DNA of 36,189 bases from Paenibacillus agaridevorans (GCF_003112455.1 NZ_BDQX01000281.1:155278-191466), one strand, 5' to 3'; shown: positions 9,653-18,812, counted from the first letter of the stretch. Numbers and translations are program-made. The notes: a model not told the origin generated them from the sequence alone.

Positions 9653-10591
9653 GTGATGGAAACCATTGTCCAGATGCGGGGCGTAACGAAGCGCATTGGA
9701 ACACGTACGATTATCGACAACTTGACGCTGGACCTGCCGCGCGGCGAAGTATTCGGCTTCCTGGGGCCGAACGGCGCAGGTAAAACAACAACGATCCGCA
9801 TGATGGTGGGGCTAATGTCGCTTACGTCTGGCGAAATTCTGATCGACGGCAAAAGCATCGAGAAGGAATTCGAGGGAGCCATTAAACATGTAGGAGCGAT
9901 CGTAGAAAACCCGGAGATGTACAAATATTTGACGGGGTATCAGAACCTGGTCCATTATGCCAGGATGATGCCGGGCGTAACGGAGCACCGGGTCAGGGAA
10001 GTAGTGGCGCTGGTTGGCCTCGAAGCTCGCATTCACGACAAGGTGAAGACGTATTCGCTTGGCATGCGGCAGCGTTTGGGCGTTGCGCAAGCGATGCTGC
10101 ACAGGCCTAAGCTGCTAATATTGGATGAACCGACGAACGGTCTTGATCCTGCCGGCATAAGAGAGCTTCGCGATTATTTGCGCAAGCTAGCCAAGGATGA
10201 AGGCATCGCCGTGTTTGTATCGAGTCACTTGCTGTCCGAGATGGAGCTCATGTGCGACCGGGTCGCCATTATTCAAAACGGCAGGCTGATCGATGTACGT
10301 TCGCTTCAGGATGGGGAGCAAGCGCTTAGCGCGCGCCGCGTATTGTTCCAGGTAGACCGGCCGGCTGAAGCCGTTCAGGCGCTTCAGACAGCGGGACAGA
10401 GTGCCGAATTGGCGGAGAAGGCTCAAGAAGCGGATTCCGGTTTCGTCATCATCTATGGAGACAGGGACGGCATTGCTACCGCTAACGCCGCATTGGTTCA
10501 AGCGGGTATTCGGGTCTACGGCATTCGAGAGGACGTGAAGTCGCTCGAGGATCAATTCTTGGAAGTGACTGGAGGCGAAAAAATTGGGTGA
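9653..10591 (+). CDS. ABC transporter ATP-binding protein (ABC-2 type exporter)
   Basis: Nucleotide-binding subunit of a two-component ABC exporter, working with the permease encoded next. The 312-aa product has Walker A GPNGAGKTT (about 38-46), a QRLGVAQ-type signature near 136-145 (YSLGMRQRLG), Walker B LLILDEPTNGLDP and the switch VSSH. A C-terminal extension of about 90 residues is typical of the BcrA/CcmA-like DRA family. AGGAGG lies 10 nt before GTG 9653; ATG 9656 is the next codon and equally possible. It overlaps the permease gene by 8 bp. Bacitracin-type or other peptide resistance is common for such pairs, but nothing here fixes the substrate, and no two-component system lies beside it. 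Confidence 0.93.
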   Translation: MMETIVQMRGVTKRIGTRTIIDNLTLDLPRGEVFGFLGPNGAGKTTTIRMMVGLMSLTSGEILIDGKSIEKEFEGAIKHVGAIVENPEMYKYLTGYQNLVHYARMMPGVTEHRVREVVALVGLEARIHDKVKTYSLGMRQRLGVAQAMLHRPKLLILDEPTNGLDPAGIRELRDYLRKLAKDEGIAVFVSSHLLSEMELMCDRVAIIQNGRLIDVRSLQDGEQALSARRVLFQVDRPAEAVQALQTAGQSAELAEKAQEADSGFVIIYGDRDGIATANAALVQAGIRVYGIREDVKSLEDQFLEVTGGEKIG

Positions 10592-11387
10592 TTTCGGCGG
10601 ATTGATTCGCAATGAAAACATGAAAATTTATTTGCGCGTACGAACCTACGTTATGTTCGGCATCCTGATCGGCTTAACGATCATTATATCCGCCCTGTGG
10701 TTGGCCTTCGGCGAGCGGTCGTCAACATCGATGTGGGAAGTCGCGTTCATGGAGTCCTCCATTCTGTTCTTCCTGGTCACGATCTTTACGGTTGTAGTTG
10801 CAGCGGGAGCAGTGGCCGAGGAATTTACATCCGGCACCATCAAACTTCTGCTTATCAGGCCATGGTCGCGCTCCAAAATATTGTTATCGAAATACATAGC
10901 GGTCATGTTGTTCGCGGTCACGCTTGCTATCGTGTTATTCGGCAGCACATTGCTTGTCAATTGGGTCATGTTCGGTATTGGCAACGATTCGGCGAATGCC
11001 GGTGGAGGCATTCTGCCGATGGGAAGCGATGACTCGCCATTCGTGTACTTGCTGAAGTATTACGGACTAACGTTAATTACTTCGATCGTGACGGTGACGT
11101 TGTCCTTTATGTTGTCGACCATATTCCGCAGCAGCGGTCTTGCCATCGGCATGGCATTGTTCCTTCTGCTCGTCGTCAATAACTTTATGCAATTGTTGGC
11201 GCTGCTGGACTATAAGTGGGTCGACTACATCCTCTTTATCCACTTGAATCTTACGCAATATTTGGGTGATTTCTCTATGAGGGAAGGGATGACGTTAGGA
11301 TTCTCCCTTGCGGTACTAGCCGTGTACTATATCATTTTTATCGCGTTGACCTGGTACGTGTTTAACAAGCGGGACGTGGCCGCGTAA
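10584..11387 (+). CDS. ABC-2 family transporter permease
   Basis: Membrane subunit of the exporter whose ATPase precedes it. The start is TTG 10584: GGAGG inside the end of the ATPase gene lies 8 nt upstream, and the two genes overlap, implying translational coupling. The 267-aa protein has about six hydrophobic segments (roughly 22-42, 60-80, 104-126, 158-182, 185-210, 235-260) and the ABC-2 motif region EEFTSGTIKLLLIRPWSRSK between the second and third. A bidirectional terminator follows. Substrate unknown. Confidence 0.9.
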   Translation: MGDFGGLIRNENMKIYLRVRTYVMFGILIGLTIIISALWLAFGERSSTSMWEVAFMESSILFFLVTIFTVVVAAGAVAEEFTSGTIKLLLIRPWSRSKILLSKYIAVMLFAVTLAIVLFGSTLLVNWVMFGIGNDSANAGGGILPMGSDDSPFVYLLKYYGLTLITSIVTVTLSFMLSTIFRSSGLAIGMALFLLLVVNNFMQLLALLDYKWVDYILFIHLNLTQYLGDFSMREGMTLGFSLAVLAVYYIIFIALTWYVFNKRDVAA

Positions 11388-11412
11388 GAAACATTAATCC
11401 GGGAACCAATAA

Positions 11413-11465
11413 AAAAGCCGTCCTCAACGAGTTCGCTTCATCGAACCCGTCGAGAGACGGCTTTT
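11413..11465. terminator. Bidirectional terminator between the ABC operon and the bactofilin gene
   Basis: AAAAGCCGTC (11413-11422) pairs with GACGGCTTTT (11456-11465). Inner complementary parts (ACGAGTTCG against CGAACCCGT) extend the stem with small interruptions. A on one side and T on the other allow use on both strands, serving the convergent genes. Confidence 0.88.
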
Positions 11466-11481
11466 AGTATCCCGCTATGAA

Positions 11482-11934
11482 TTAGCCCGCTTGGCGGGAC
11501 TTGGCGTGCGATTCGCTGTTTTTGGGCTCATCTTTTTTGGCATTGGCTGTTTCGGAGGATTCTGACGCGCCCGAGCGTGGTTTGGATTCGGCTGGATGCT
11601 CCATTCGGCACTGTCCGCTCAGTTGGCCGCCCTCCTGAATAATTAACGCATGTGCCGCAACGCTTCCGCTCAGTTGGCCGGTGCCCGTAATGATCAGGCG
11701 GCCTTTGGTCACGATATCGCCGTAGAGCTTTCCCGCAAGCGTAATATCTCTAGCTTCAATATTGGAGCGAACGATTCCGCACTCCCCGATGATGATATCG
11801 CCCTTGCATTCGATATCGCCACGATATTCGCCCTCGATTCTGAGATTGGCTTCGCTGATCAACTTGCCTTCGACGATCGTTCCTTGTCCGATTAACGTAT
11901 CCGTAGCGACGACACGCTTGTTCTCCTTAAACAT
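11482..11934 (-). CDS. Bactofilin (polymer-forming cytoskeletal protein)
   Basis: Bactofilins polymerise without nucleotide into filaments on the membrane and position envelope enzymes. The start is ATG 11934, with GAGGAGG 8 nt upstream (in-frame codons run further up but lack such a site). The 150-aa product begins MFKENKRVVATDTLIGQGT, followed by the repetitive beta-helix core with regularly spaced glycine/hydrophobic turns (IEGEYRGDIECKGDIIIGE, AGKLYGDIVTKGRLIITG). It ends in a charged, disordered tail of about 40 residues rich in Ser, Glu and Lys. It lies 59 bp downstream of an M23 peptidase gene in the same direction, the usual partner type for bactofilins. Confidence 0.92.
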   Translation of the reverse strand: MFKENKRVVATDTLIGQGTIVEGKLISEANLRIEGEYRGDIECKGDIIIGECGIVRSNIEARDITLAGKLYGDIVTKGRLIITGTGQLSGSVAAHALIIQEGGQLSGQCRMEHPAESKPRSGASESSETANAKKDEPKNSESHAKSRQAG

Positions 11935-11993
11935 AAGTATTACCTCCTCGGCATTCGTCATTGATGGAAGCTGCCTGAATCCGCTGCTCACGG

Positions 11994-13067
11994 TTACGTA
12001 CGGGAGGCTAGGTACTTGAGCGGGTTCACTGGCTCGCTTCGCTGCATAATCTGAAAATGCAGGTGAGGCCCCGTACTTCTGCCGCTTGAGCCAAGCTGTC
12101 CGATTTTCTCCCCTCGCACGACTGTATCGCCCTCACGCGCGTCAATGGCCAGAAGATGCATATAAGCGGTCTGGAGATGACCCAGATGATCGATGATAAT
12201 GTAGTTGCCGTATTGCGAGTCGTATCCCGTCTCCGATACGGTCCCTTCCGCCGCGCTAAAGACGGTATCGCCGGATTTGCCGTCAATGTCGATCCCGGCA
12301 TGGAAAGTCGCATGGCCGGTAAACGGATCGCGGCGGTATCCGAAGCCGGACGTCAATTGCTTGGAACGGGTGGGCCAGGAAGATGGATAGGCATCTACTG
12401 TCATGCGTCTATTCTGAGCCTGCTTCAAAGTATGCGCCATGGACTCTTCCATGGCGTCGACCATGCGGCTTAGAGCTTTGAGGTCGATGGAGGTGTTCTT
12501 GGCAAGGTGAACGATTCCGTCTAAATTTCCTATGACGGGATATCTGATGGGCGATCGCGCAACTTTGTCTGAAAGTGAAGAATAAGCGGAAAACGAAGGG
12601 AGGAATGAGGCGGCATCCTTCCCCGACGCGCTTGTTTTACTGCTGCCAGTGGCTGTAGGAGAAGCTGTGTTCGGCACAGAGCCGCCGTATTTCTCCATGA
12701 AAAGCTTCAGCTTCTCTTCGAGCTCGCCCAGCTCTTGCATCTTTATTTTCATATCTTCTGTTTGTCGCGACAATTTCAAAATCTCTTGCTGCAAGGTGAC
12801 GATCGCTTCATCCTTCCCGGCGATGACGGCATCCATTCCGGCAATCGTTTGAGTGAATGCGGCAGACTGGTCAGATAGCTCGGACTCCAATTGTCTCAGC
12901 TCGTACGCCGCCTTCAACTGCAAGCCCGCGACCGTACCTGCCACGGCAAGGGCTGCGGCCATTGGCGCTGCTACGACTGATCGTTTGGATACCTTGAACT
13001 GTCTTACCGTCTTGTCCGGGCCGCGCATCACAACAAAAGACCATGCTGGCTTCCGCGTTCTTGTCAC
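11994..13067 (-). CDS. Membrane-anchored M23 family metallopeptidase (LytM domain)
   Basis: Predicted peptidoglycan endopeptidase facing the cell wall. The start is GTG 13067, because AAGGAG lies 7 nt upstream; the longer frame to 13097 has no ribosome site. The 357-aa product has a short basic cytoplasmic part, one membrane segment (about 31-55), a coiled coil (about 55-125), a Ser/Thr-rich linker, then the LytM domain from about 235. Zinc ligands are visible: FHAGIDID (His256, Asp260) and PHLHFQI (His335/His337), with His304 in YMHL. The metal site appears intact, so it should be active. It is followed by a bactofilin gene, which suggests that the filament positions or regulates this hydrolase. 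Confidence 0.93.
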   Translation of the reverse strand: MTRTRKPAWSFVVMRGPDKTVRQFKVSKRSVVAAPMAAALAVAGTVAGLQLKAAYELRQLESELSDQSAAFTQTIAGMDAVIAGKDEAIVTLQQEILKLSRQTEDMKIKMQELGELEEKLKLFMEKYGGSVPNTASPTATGSSKTSASGKDAASFLPSFSAYSSLSDKVARSPIRYPVIGNLDGIVHLAKNTSIDLKALSRMVDAMEESMAHTLKQAQNRRMTVDAYPSSWPTRSKQLTSGFGYRRDPFTGHATFHAGIDIDGKSGDTVFSAAEGTVSETGYDSQYGNYIIIDHLGHLQTAYMHLLAIDAREGDTVVRGEKIGQLGSSGRSTGPHLHFQIMQRSEPVNPLKYLASRT

Positions 13068-13177
13068 TGGTTTACTCCTTCCGGCCGTCGTAATCATTTT
13101 GCAGAACGTTCTATGACTATTTATTCCCGGAAGATATAAAACATGCTTGGAAAATTTACCGGGGGGATTGAAAACAC

Positions 13178-13203
13178 AAAAAAGGGAGCCTATTAGGCTC
13201 CCC
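13178..13203 (-). terminator. Rho-independent terminator of the SLH-protein gene
   Basis: GGGAGCC (13184-13190) and GGCTCCC (13196-13202) form a perfect 7-bp stem with a 5-nt loop. On the minus strand it is followed by TTTTTT, 20 bp after the stop of the SLH gene. Confidence 0.9.
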
Positions 13204-13222
13204 AGAAGTTAGTACAATACGA

Positions 13223-15337
13223 TTATAATTTATGAAGTAATGCGAAAATCTTGGCAGCCTCTGCTCGTGTCAGTAGTGCATTAGGATCGAATTTTCCGTT
13301 GTCCTTGCCGTTGATCAATCCAGCTTGTACGGCCAATTGTATATAATGTGCAGCCCATTCCGAAATTTGCTCATTGTCTGAGAAGGCAAGGGCCTGCTCG
13401 CGTTCAGAGTTCTTGAATCCGCCTAGCTCAAGCAATCTGCCCAATACAACGGCCATTTGTTCGCGGGTAATGTCTTGATTCGGATTAAAATTACCTTCAG
13501 CATCGCCATTCAACAGACCTGCGTTCTTGACTGCTTGAACATAACCGGAATACCAATCGTTTGTTTGCACATCCTCGAAGCTTGCGGGTGAATCGATTGA
13601 TTTTGTTTCCAACTTAAGTAGTCTGCTCAATACGGCTGAAAATTCAGCTCTGGACAAGTTGCCAGAAGGATTGAAATTGCCATTTTCATCTCCTTGGAAG
13701 AGATGCAGAGCGGAAACCTTTTTAATCATGTCATGAGCCCATAGTTCTTTTTTTACGTCTTCAAACGTTTTATCATACGCCAGCACCAGTAATTTTCCTG
13801 TTTTAGATACATCTACGACCAGTTCTCCGTTCTCGTTCAGGTCGCTGCCTAAGTATTCTAATTCGCCGTCCTCGTTCAGGAGGTAGACTCCAACCAGATC
13901 GGTGTTGGCGTTCTCTGAAACCTCTAATGCAAGCCTGAGCGGTGTGTTAAGGTCATGCAGAGACAAGGTTTGGTCATCTGATGTTTTGATGTTGAAATTG
14001 AAATGTACAGCGGAACCAGCTGTACTTACTTTTGTATTCGCAGGAAGAACAGCGGATTTTATTTGTCGGTTCTTCTCGAACGTCGACGCAGATTCGATTG
14101 TTATCTCAATATTAGCGTCTTTGAGCTGTTCTTCGGATAATTCATACAAGAGAGTTTCCAGCTCGGAAGCCGATAAGGTGATCGCGAATCCATCGCCATA
14201 AACTACAAGTTCGTTATCTCCTAACAGTGATGATGTATTGGCGGGAAGTTGCAGTTTTTTTGTCCCGTCTTCCAGTTGAACTGATATTTTGCCATTCTGC
14301 GCGTTGTCAAACTCTTCAGCATTGATTGGTTGGGTTCCGATCTCAACTACAGGTGGGGTCGGAACAATTGGCGGAGGAGCTATTGGATCAAGGTTCGGCC
14401 CCGGAATAGGATCATTGTTCTTTAAAGTAATATTATGAAATTTGGAAACATTCTGTGCTGAAAAATAATAGAATGTTTCGTCCGCAGTTGTGTGGGTTAA
14501 ATACTCCCCGTATCGAACTTCTGCGAGGTAACCGGATCCGGCGCTAGCTAGCTTAATTTCATTGCCTTCGCTTGATGGTGATAAAACTAATTTGTATGTA
14601 ACACCTTTTTGAATTGGTTCAGGGAATTTAAGAGCAAAACGATTAAACTCAGAGTTGGGATCGTCATAAAAATTATGAAGAGGCAATAATTCTTCCGCCG
14701 ATACGCTACCAGTTTCTGTTACTAGCTGAAAATCAGAAGCACTTGTGTTGCTTGGTTCGTATTTAGAATAAATACCTGTTAAGTATTGATAAGGCAATTT
14801 GATTGAAATGTATTGGTGACCAATCATATCAGGTGTAAGAGTGGTCTCAGGTGTAAAACTAAGGATTGTATCTCCTTTAGACAAATAAGATCCCCCGAGT
14901 TTATTGATAAATTCATGCGTCCCTGTCATTCGATAAACGTCTAATGATACGGATGAATCATCTACACCTTGATAGTAACCATATTCATCTTTAGTAAGAA
15001 CAAGCTCCGAATCGCTGCCTTCCGTAAATTTAATATCAACTGGTTCGAAGTCCATGGTCTCTGAAAAATGCAGGTAATAGTATGTTTTATTATCATCGTC
15101 GTATTGAAAATACGAGCCAACTACACCGCTTGTGAATTGATGGTATTCGCCAACGGCATCTTTAGCTTGCACGGTTACTGAGTCGGGATCAGCAGTGTAT
15201 ATCCCTCCACTAATTTTCCCATTACGGTAATCAAACCACATGCTGGTAGCTGCAAAACTAAAAACAGGTACCAGCATATTGAGCAACATGATTAAGGCAA
15301 TCGAGATGCTCATTTTACGACTAAATTTCCTAGACAT
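13223..15337 (-). CDS. Secreted S-layer-homology (SLH) domain protein
   Basis: Surface protein held to pyruvylated secondary wall polymer by SLH domains. The start is ATG 15337, with GGAGG 6 nt upstream. The 704-aa product has a signal peptide (RKFSRK, hydrophobic core, SFAA cut near residue 31), an unrecognised mostly beta N-terminal region (to about 315), a Pro-rich linker (PGPNLDPIAPPPIVPTPPVV), a middle domain of about 170 residues that resembles the segment often preceding SLH domains, and three SLH repeats (about 535-590, 597-650, 660-704) with FNPSGNLSRAEF, FNPNQDITREQM and FDPNALLTRAEA. The N-terminal region gives no enzymatic motif that I recognise. It is transcribed 101 bp downstream of a polymerase/ligase-like membrane gene, and both are AT-richer than the neighbours. 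Confidence 0.92.
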   Translation of the reverse strand: MSRKFSRKMSISIALIMLLNMLVPVFSFAATSMWFDYRNGKISGGIYTADPDSVTVQAKDAVGEYHQFTSGVVGSYFQYDDDNKTYYYLHFSETMDFEPVDIKFTEGSDSELVLTKDEYGYYQGVDDSSVSLDVYRMTGTHEFINKLGGSYLSKGDTILSFTPETTLTPDMIGHQYISIKLPYQYLTGIYSKYEPSNTSASDFQLVTETGSVSAEELLPLHNFYDDPNSEFNRFALKFPEPIQKGVTYKLVLSPSSEGNEIKLASAGSGYLAEVRYGEYLTHTTADETFYYFSAQNVSKFHNITLKNNDPIPGPNLDPIAPPPIVPTPPVVEIGTQPINAEEFDNAQNGKISVQLEDGTKKLQLPANTSSLLGDNELVVYGDGFAITLSASELETLLYELSEEQLKDANIEITIESASTFEKNRQIKSAVLPANTKVSTAGSAVHFNFNIKTSDDQTLSLHDLNTPLRLALEVSENANTDLVGVYLLNEDGELEYLGSDLNENGELVVDVSKTGKLLVLAYDKTFEDVKKELWAHDMIKKVSALHLFQGDENGNFNPSGNLSRAEFSAVLSRLLKLETKSIDSPASFEDVQTNDWYSGYVQAVKNAGLLNGDAEGNFNPNQDITREQMAVVLGRLLELGGFKNSEREQALAFSDNEQISEWAAHYIQLAVQAGLINGKDNGKFDPNALLTRAEAAKIFALLHKL

Positions 15338-15438
15338 GTTTATCCTCCTAATGTATGGTATGGAACATTCATATGTTAACAAAAGTTATGTGAATTTACT
15401 ATGAAAATTTATAGGACAATAGAAGCATGTTCAGGGCT

Positions 15439-16920
15439 TTAATGCCTGTTCATTTGTTCGTACAGTCGTCTATAAGTCTGTTGCTCAGGTGTTTTTGATA
15501 AAGCAATATCTAAAAAAGTCTTCGCATTATTGTATTTTTCCGCATCCTTGGATTCATTCCCCCATCGTACTTGGTTTTTGGCCAGCTCGTAATAAATCGT
15601 ACTGGACCATGGAATAAATTCAGATGCTCGTTGTAATCGGACTTCCGCGGCTGAGAACTGGCCTTCAATTGATAGTTTGGCACCTGCATTTCGCTCTGAA
15701 TACCCTGTGCCAATCCAAATGAGTATGCAGAACAAAGCAACTGCCGGAAATAGCGTAATGCATTTGGAATAAAGAGAAGTTAAAGGTATTTCCTTTATGC
15801 TCCAATTCAACGAAAATATAATGCATATGAAAAATGCCATAATAATCGGATAGGTCAAATCAAAGTCAAACGCAGCATGTACGAGCAGGACGCTGCTAAA
15901 TAACAACAGGGCTCTGATATCTGTTATCGACTCTTGACTATTTGAAAGTGACAAAAACGAACGGAAATAGAACATTCCGATTAATAACAACGCCATTAAT
16001 CCACCAATCAATCCGACATCAATTATTACTTGCAAATAGTGATTATGTATAAACTTAACGAAATATTGCTGGGACTGGAACTGGTGTTGCAAAACAGCCC
16101 ATCCACCCCCGCCTGTCCCGCCAAGCCAATATTTCGATAAAATACCAATGGAATCTTTCCAATAAACGAATCGAATTTGGAATTCTGGAGCGGATGAGTG
16201 AATGCTCGTTAATCGATTCATAAAAAATAAAATATCTTTTTGGATAACGATAGCGGAAACAAGGGCAAAAAAATGAGATAAAACAATGTACAATATGGAT
16301 TTCAAATTACGTAAATTCGGAATGATGATTATTAAAGTGACGACACCGAGTAACCAAATGACCCATACAGATCTAGAGTATGTAAGCAACAGGCCGATCG
16401 AATTAATACATACTAGCGAGAGAGAGACGTTCGACTTCGTGCTTGAATAATGATACAAACTTACCAATATGCTGATCAGCAGGATGATGGCAAAAGAATT
16501 GGCGTATTGAATCGTCGATTCCAACCGATCATTCCGATAAAGATTAAAAAGGATTCCGATAACAGTCATTGAAGCGCTTGTCCAAGGCCCAAATTGGAGG
16601 ACATTCCATTTTTCCTTAATAGATAACATGGCAAGAAGAAGCGAAAGAGGCAGTATGCTTGTAATTCTAATAGCTTCAATTATCGCGCTCTCTTGATCGA
16701 CCGCGTAAAAACAGCTTATCCAATAACTCATGACGAATAGAGTGATGGGGATGTGGATTGGGGATAAATAAAGTTTCTGTCGTATCCCAATCGCAAGTAC
16801 CAGCCCTGACAGTAATAAAATGTTCGCGAGAATGAGACTGAAATCGCTGAAATAACCGCTACATATGATACCGATGACAAAAAACAGGTGCAATATAAAT
16901 AGAGGAACTCGCTTAAACAT
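15439..16920 (-). CDS. O-antigen ligase/polymerase-like (Wzy_C) membrane protein with C-terminal TPR-like tail
   Basis: Predicted integral membrane glycan polymerase or ligase. The 493-aa product has about 11-12 hydrophobic segments, the Wzy_C landmarks TYSRSVWV and a large extracytoplasmic loop with RFVYWKDSIG and FIHNHYLQVIIDVG (His-Asn pair), and then after the last membrane segment a helical tail (about 415-493) reading like one or two TPR units (AAEVRLQRASEFIPWSSTIYYELA). AAAGGAG lies 11 nt before ATG 16920. Homologues in Gram-negatives attach O-antigen; in Paenibacillaceae the acceptor is unknown. The SLH-protein gene directly downstream makes a surface-protein or wall-polymer glycan plausible, but this is inference. 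It is AT-rich and no other glycan genes are adjacent. Confidence 0.82.
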   Translation of the reverse strand: MFKRVPLFILHLFFVIGIICSGYFSDFSLILANILLLSGLVLAIGIRQKLYLSPIHIPITLFVMSYWISCFYAVDQESAIIEAIRITSILPLSLLLAMLSIKEKWNVLQFGPWTSASMTVIGILFNLYRNDRLESTIQYANSFAIILLISILVSLYHYSSTKSNVSLSLVCINSIGLLLTYSRSVWVIWLLGVVTLIIIIPNLRNLKSILYIVLSHFFALVSAIVIQKDILFFMNRLTSIHSSAPEFQIRFVYWKDSIGILSKYWLGGTGGGGWAVLQHQFQSQQYFVKFIHNHYLQVIIDVGLIGGLMALLLIGMFYFRSFLSLSNSQESITDIRALLLFSSVLLVHAAFDFDLTYPIIMAFFICIIFSLNWSIKEIPLTSLYSKCITLFPAVALFCILIWIGTGYSERNAGAKLSIEGQFSAAEVRLQRASEFIPWSSTIYYELAKNQVRWGNESKDAEKYNNAKTFLDIALSKTPEQQTYRRLYEQMNRH

Positions 16921-17017
16921 AACGTACTAATCTCCTTTTACGGCAGCATATTAGCTTTGTACTTAATTCTAACAGAATCATAAGGCCTGCGGCAGAGGAT
17001 GCTTAATCATTCAAGCT

Positions 17018-17045
17018 TTGAGAAAGAATTAGTGGTTCTTATATT
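17018..17045 (+). promoter_or_regulatory. SigA-type promoter for cardiolipin synthase
   Basis: TTGAGA at 17018-17023 and TATATT at 17040-17045, spacer 16 bp, about 65 bp before the start codon. Confidence 0.45.
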
Positions 17046-17110
17046 TGAACTCCGAATATTACGGCTCCTTTTGATGGAACAATATAAGCGAATGGGGGCA
17101 AAATGATCAG

Positions 17111-18508
17111 ATGTTAAGTTGGTTATGGATCATAATCGCCGCTTTGTTAGCTTACAGCACCCAGATTGGAATTATCGTGTGTCTAGAACATCGAAGGCAG
17201 TCTCATATGGCGGCTTGGATATTCGTCGTTATGGTTTGTCCGTATTTGGGGCTGGCGGTGTATTGGTTAATGGGGCGAAGGCCGGAGAAAGCGGGCGCAG
17301 GTCATGAGATTAAAGTCAGTATGCACTCTGAGCATGATATCAAATACCGCAGGCTTCAATTTTTTATCAGTAACCAGCTTCCACTCCAAGCCACTGAACG
17401 AAATCGGGCAACGGTCCTTACCAATGGACCAAAAACGTTCGAAAGCATATTGCATGCTATAAAACATGCCCGCAGCTCCATCCATCTGGATTATTACACG
17501 GTCAGGTGCGACGGGATCGGCAACAGATTTCTGGAAGCTTTAACGAGCAAGGCACGAGAAGGCGTTGATGTGAAGTTGTTGTATGACGGAATCGGGAGTC
17601 TGCATCTCTCTGAACATTTTCTGCAGAAACTCCATAGTTCCGGCGCACAGTCGGCTTGTTTCTCTCCGCCCCGCGAGTTTTTGCTGAAGAAACGGTTGAA
17701 TTTTCGCAATCACCGCAAAATCGTAGTTATCGACAATTCCGTCGGCTTTATGGGCGGCATTAATATCGGCGATGAATATTTGGGTTTGGATCCCCGGCTT
17801 GGGTTTTGGCGAGACACGCATCTCAAGCTTGAGGGAGAATGCGTCCGTCAATTGCAGACCATATTTCAAGAGAATTGGTTAAGGGCGACGGGAGAAAACA
17901 TAAGGGTGGATGCAGGAAGCACGTCAAGGGATGAAGTTCCTGCTCCGGAGGCCGAATGGAATGACAGGATCGTATTGGTGCCTGGCAAGCCCGGTATTCA
18001 CGATGCCGTTATTTCGGAAGCTCTGTTTGCGGCGATGTCGGAAGCAAAGGAAACGATTTACGCGGTTACGCCCTATTTCATTCCGGATCCGTCCATTGCA
18101 GCAAGCTTGAGAATCGCCGCTAGAAGCGGAGTAGACGTCAAAATGATTATTCCCGGAATCAGCGATTCCAAGCTCGTATTGCTGGCTACGCTCTCGCACG
18201 TCCAGGACATGCTTGATGCCGGTGTTCGGGTGTACAGATACGGCAAAGGCTTTATTCATGCCAAAGTTTTGATTATTGACGGGCGGCTCGCGTCCATCGG
18301 CTCAGCGAATCTGGATATGCGCAGCTTGTACAGCAATTACGAGCTGCTGGCTTTAATCGAAGGGGCGGATCCCGTAGGTCGATTGACGAAAGATTTTATG
18401 AACGATCTAAATGACAGCGTGGCTGTGGATGCTGAAGAGTTCTCGCGTCGGCCAGCCAAACAGAAAACGGCGGAATCGCTGCTGCATCTGTTGTCGCCGC
18501 TTCTGTGA
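17111..18508 (+). CDS. cls: Cardiolipin synthase
   Basis: Joins two phosphatidylglycerols to cardiolipin plus glycerol at the membrane. The 465-aa product has two N-terminal membrane segments (about 3-25 and 33-53) and two phospholipase-D half-sites: FRNHRKIVVIDNSVGFMGG (His201, Lys203, Asp208) and FIHAKVLIIDGRLASIGSAN (His383, Lys385, Asp390). Both HKD triads are intact. The length and order match bacterial Cls of the ClsA/YwnE type. The ribosome site is weak (GGGGG about 13 nt before ATG 17111). It is separated from the divergent ligase-like gene by 190 bp. Confidence 0.94.
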   Translation: MLSWLWIIIAALLAYSTQIGIIVCLEHRRQSHMAAWIFVVMVCPYLGLAVYWLMGRRPEKAGAGHEIKVSMHSEHDIKYRRLQFFISNQLPLQATERNRATVLTNGPKTFESILHAIKHARSSIHLDYYTVRCDGIGNRFLEALTSKAREGVDVKLLYDGIGSLHLSEHFLQKLHSSGAQSACFSPPREFLLKKRLNFRNHRKIVVIDNSVGFMGGINIGDEYLGLDPRLGFWRDTHLKLEGECVRQLQTIFQENWLRATGENIRVDAGSTSRDEVPAPEAEWNDRIVLVPGKPGIHDAVISEALFAAMSEAKETIYAVTPYFIPDPSIAASLRIAARSGVDVKMIIPGISDSKLVLLATLSHVQDMLDAGVRVYRYGKGFIHAKVLIIDGRLASIGSANLDMRSLYSNYELLALIEGADPVGRLTKDFMNDLNDSVAVDAEEFSRRPAKQKTAESLLHLLSPLL

Positions 18509-18532
18509 GTAGTGAGTATGATTGTTGCCGCG

Positions 18533-18562
18533 GTATGAATTTCGTGCCGTTCGGGCATATTT
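18533..18562 (+). promoter_or_regulatory. Candidate forespore (SigG-type) promoter for the 65-aa gene and sspH
   Basis: GTATG (18533-18537), an 18-bp spacer and CATATTT (18556-18562) match the B. subtilis SigG consensus GHATR-N18-CATNHTA at all but the last base. It sits 50 bp before the 65-aa ORF, and the downstream gene is a SASP, which is a SigG target in B. subtilis. The match was found by eye. Confidence 0.5.
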
Positions 18563-18611
18563 CTGTCAAGGCGTCTCGCCACCATGTCACCATGTTAAGG
18601 AGGAAGCTGCG

Positions 18612-18809
18612 ATGGATGAGGACAAGCAAATATCAGGTATCGATGGCGGAGCGGTCGAGCCGAATAATGAAGGACGCGAGGTCTACGATATGGACATTGA
18701 CCGGATGGTAAATGAAGGCCTTGGCGGCGGAAACGTAACGATTCACAACGGCAAAATTGACGAATCGACGACCGATACGATGACATCGGAATGGGAAGGG
18801 GTTAATTAA
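18612..18809 (+). CDS. Small acidic protein of unknown function, probably spore-expressed
   Basis: The 65-aa product is not recognised. It has AAGGAGG 8 nt before ATG 18612, an excellent site. It is acidic and Gly/Asn-rich, with a striking middle segment DIDRMVNEGLGGGNVTIHNG and a Thr-rich end (ESTTDTMTSEWEGVN). No signal peptide, Cys or membrane segment. It ends 3 bp before the GTG of sspH, so the two are surely co-transcribed, probably from the SigG-type promoter at 18533. That context suggests a forespore protein, perhaps a new small spore protein; function is otherwise unknown. Confidence 0.8.
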   Translation: MDEDKQISGIDGGAVEPNNEGREVYDMDIDRMVNEGLGGGNVTIHNGKIDESTTDTMTSEWEGVN

Positions 18810-18812
18810 AAC

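Noticed and set aside
13103..13116. Palindrome AGAACGTTCT upstream of the M23 gene, considered as a LexA box
   Set aside because: The Bacillus LexA box needs four bases between GAAC and GTTC; here there are none.
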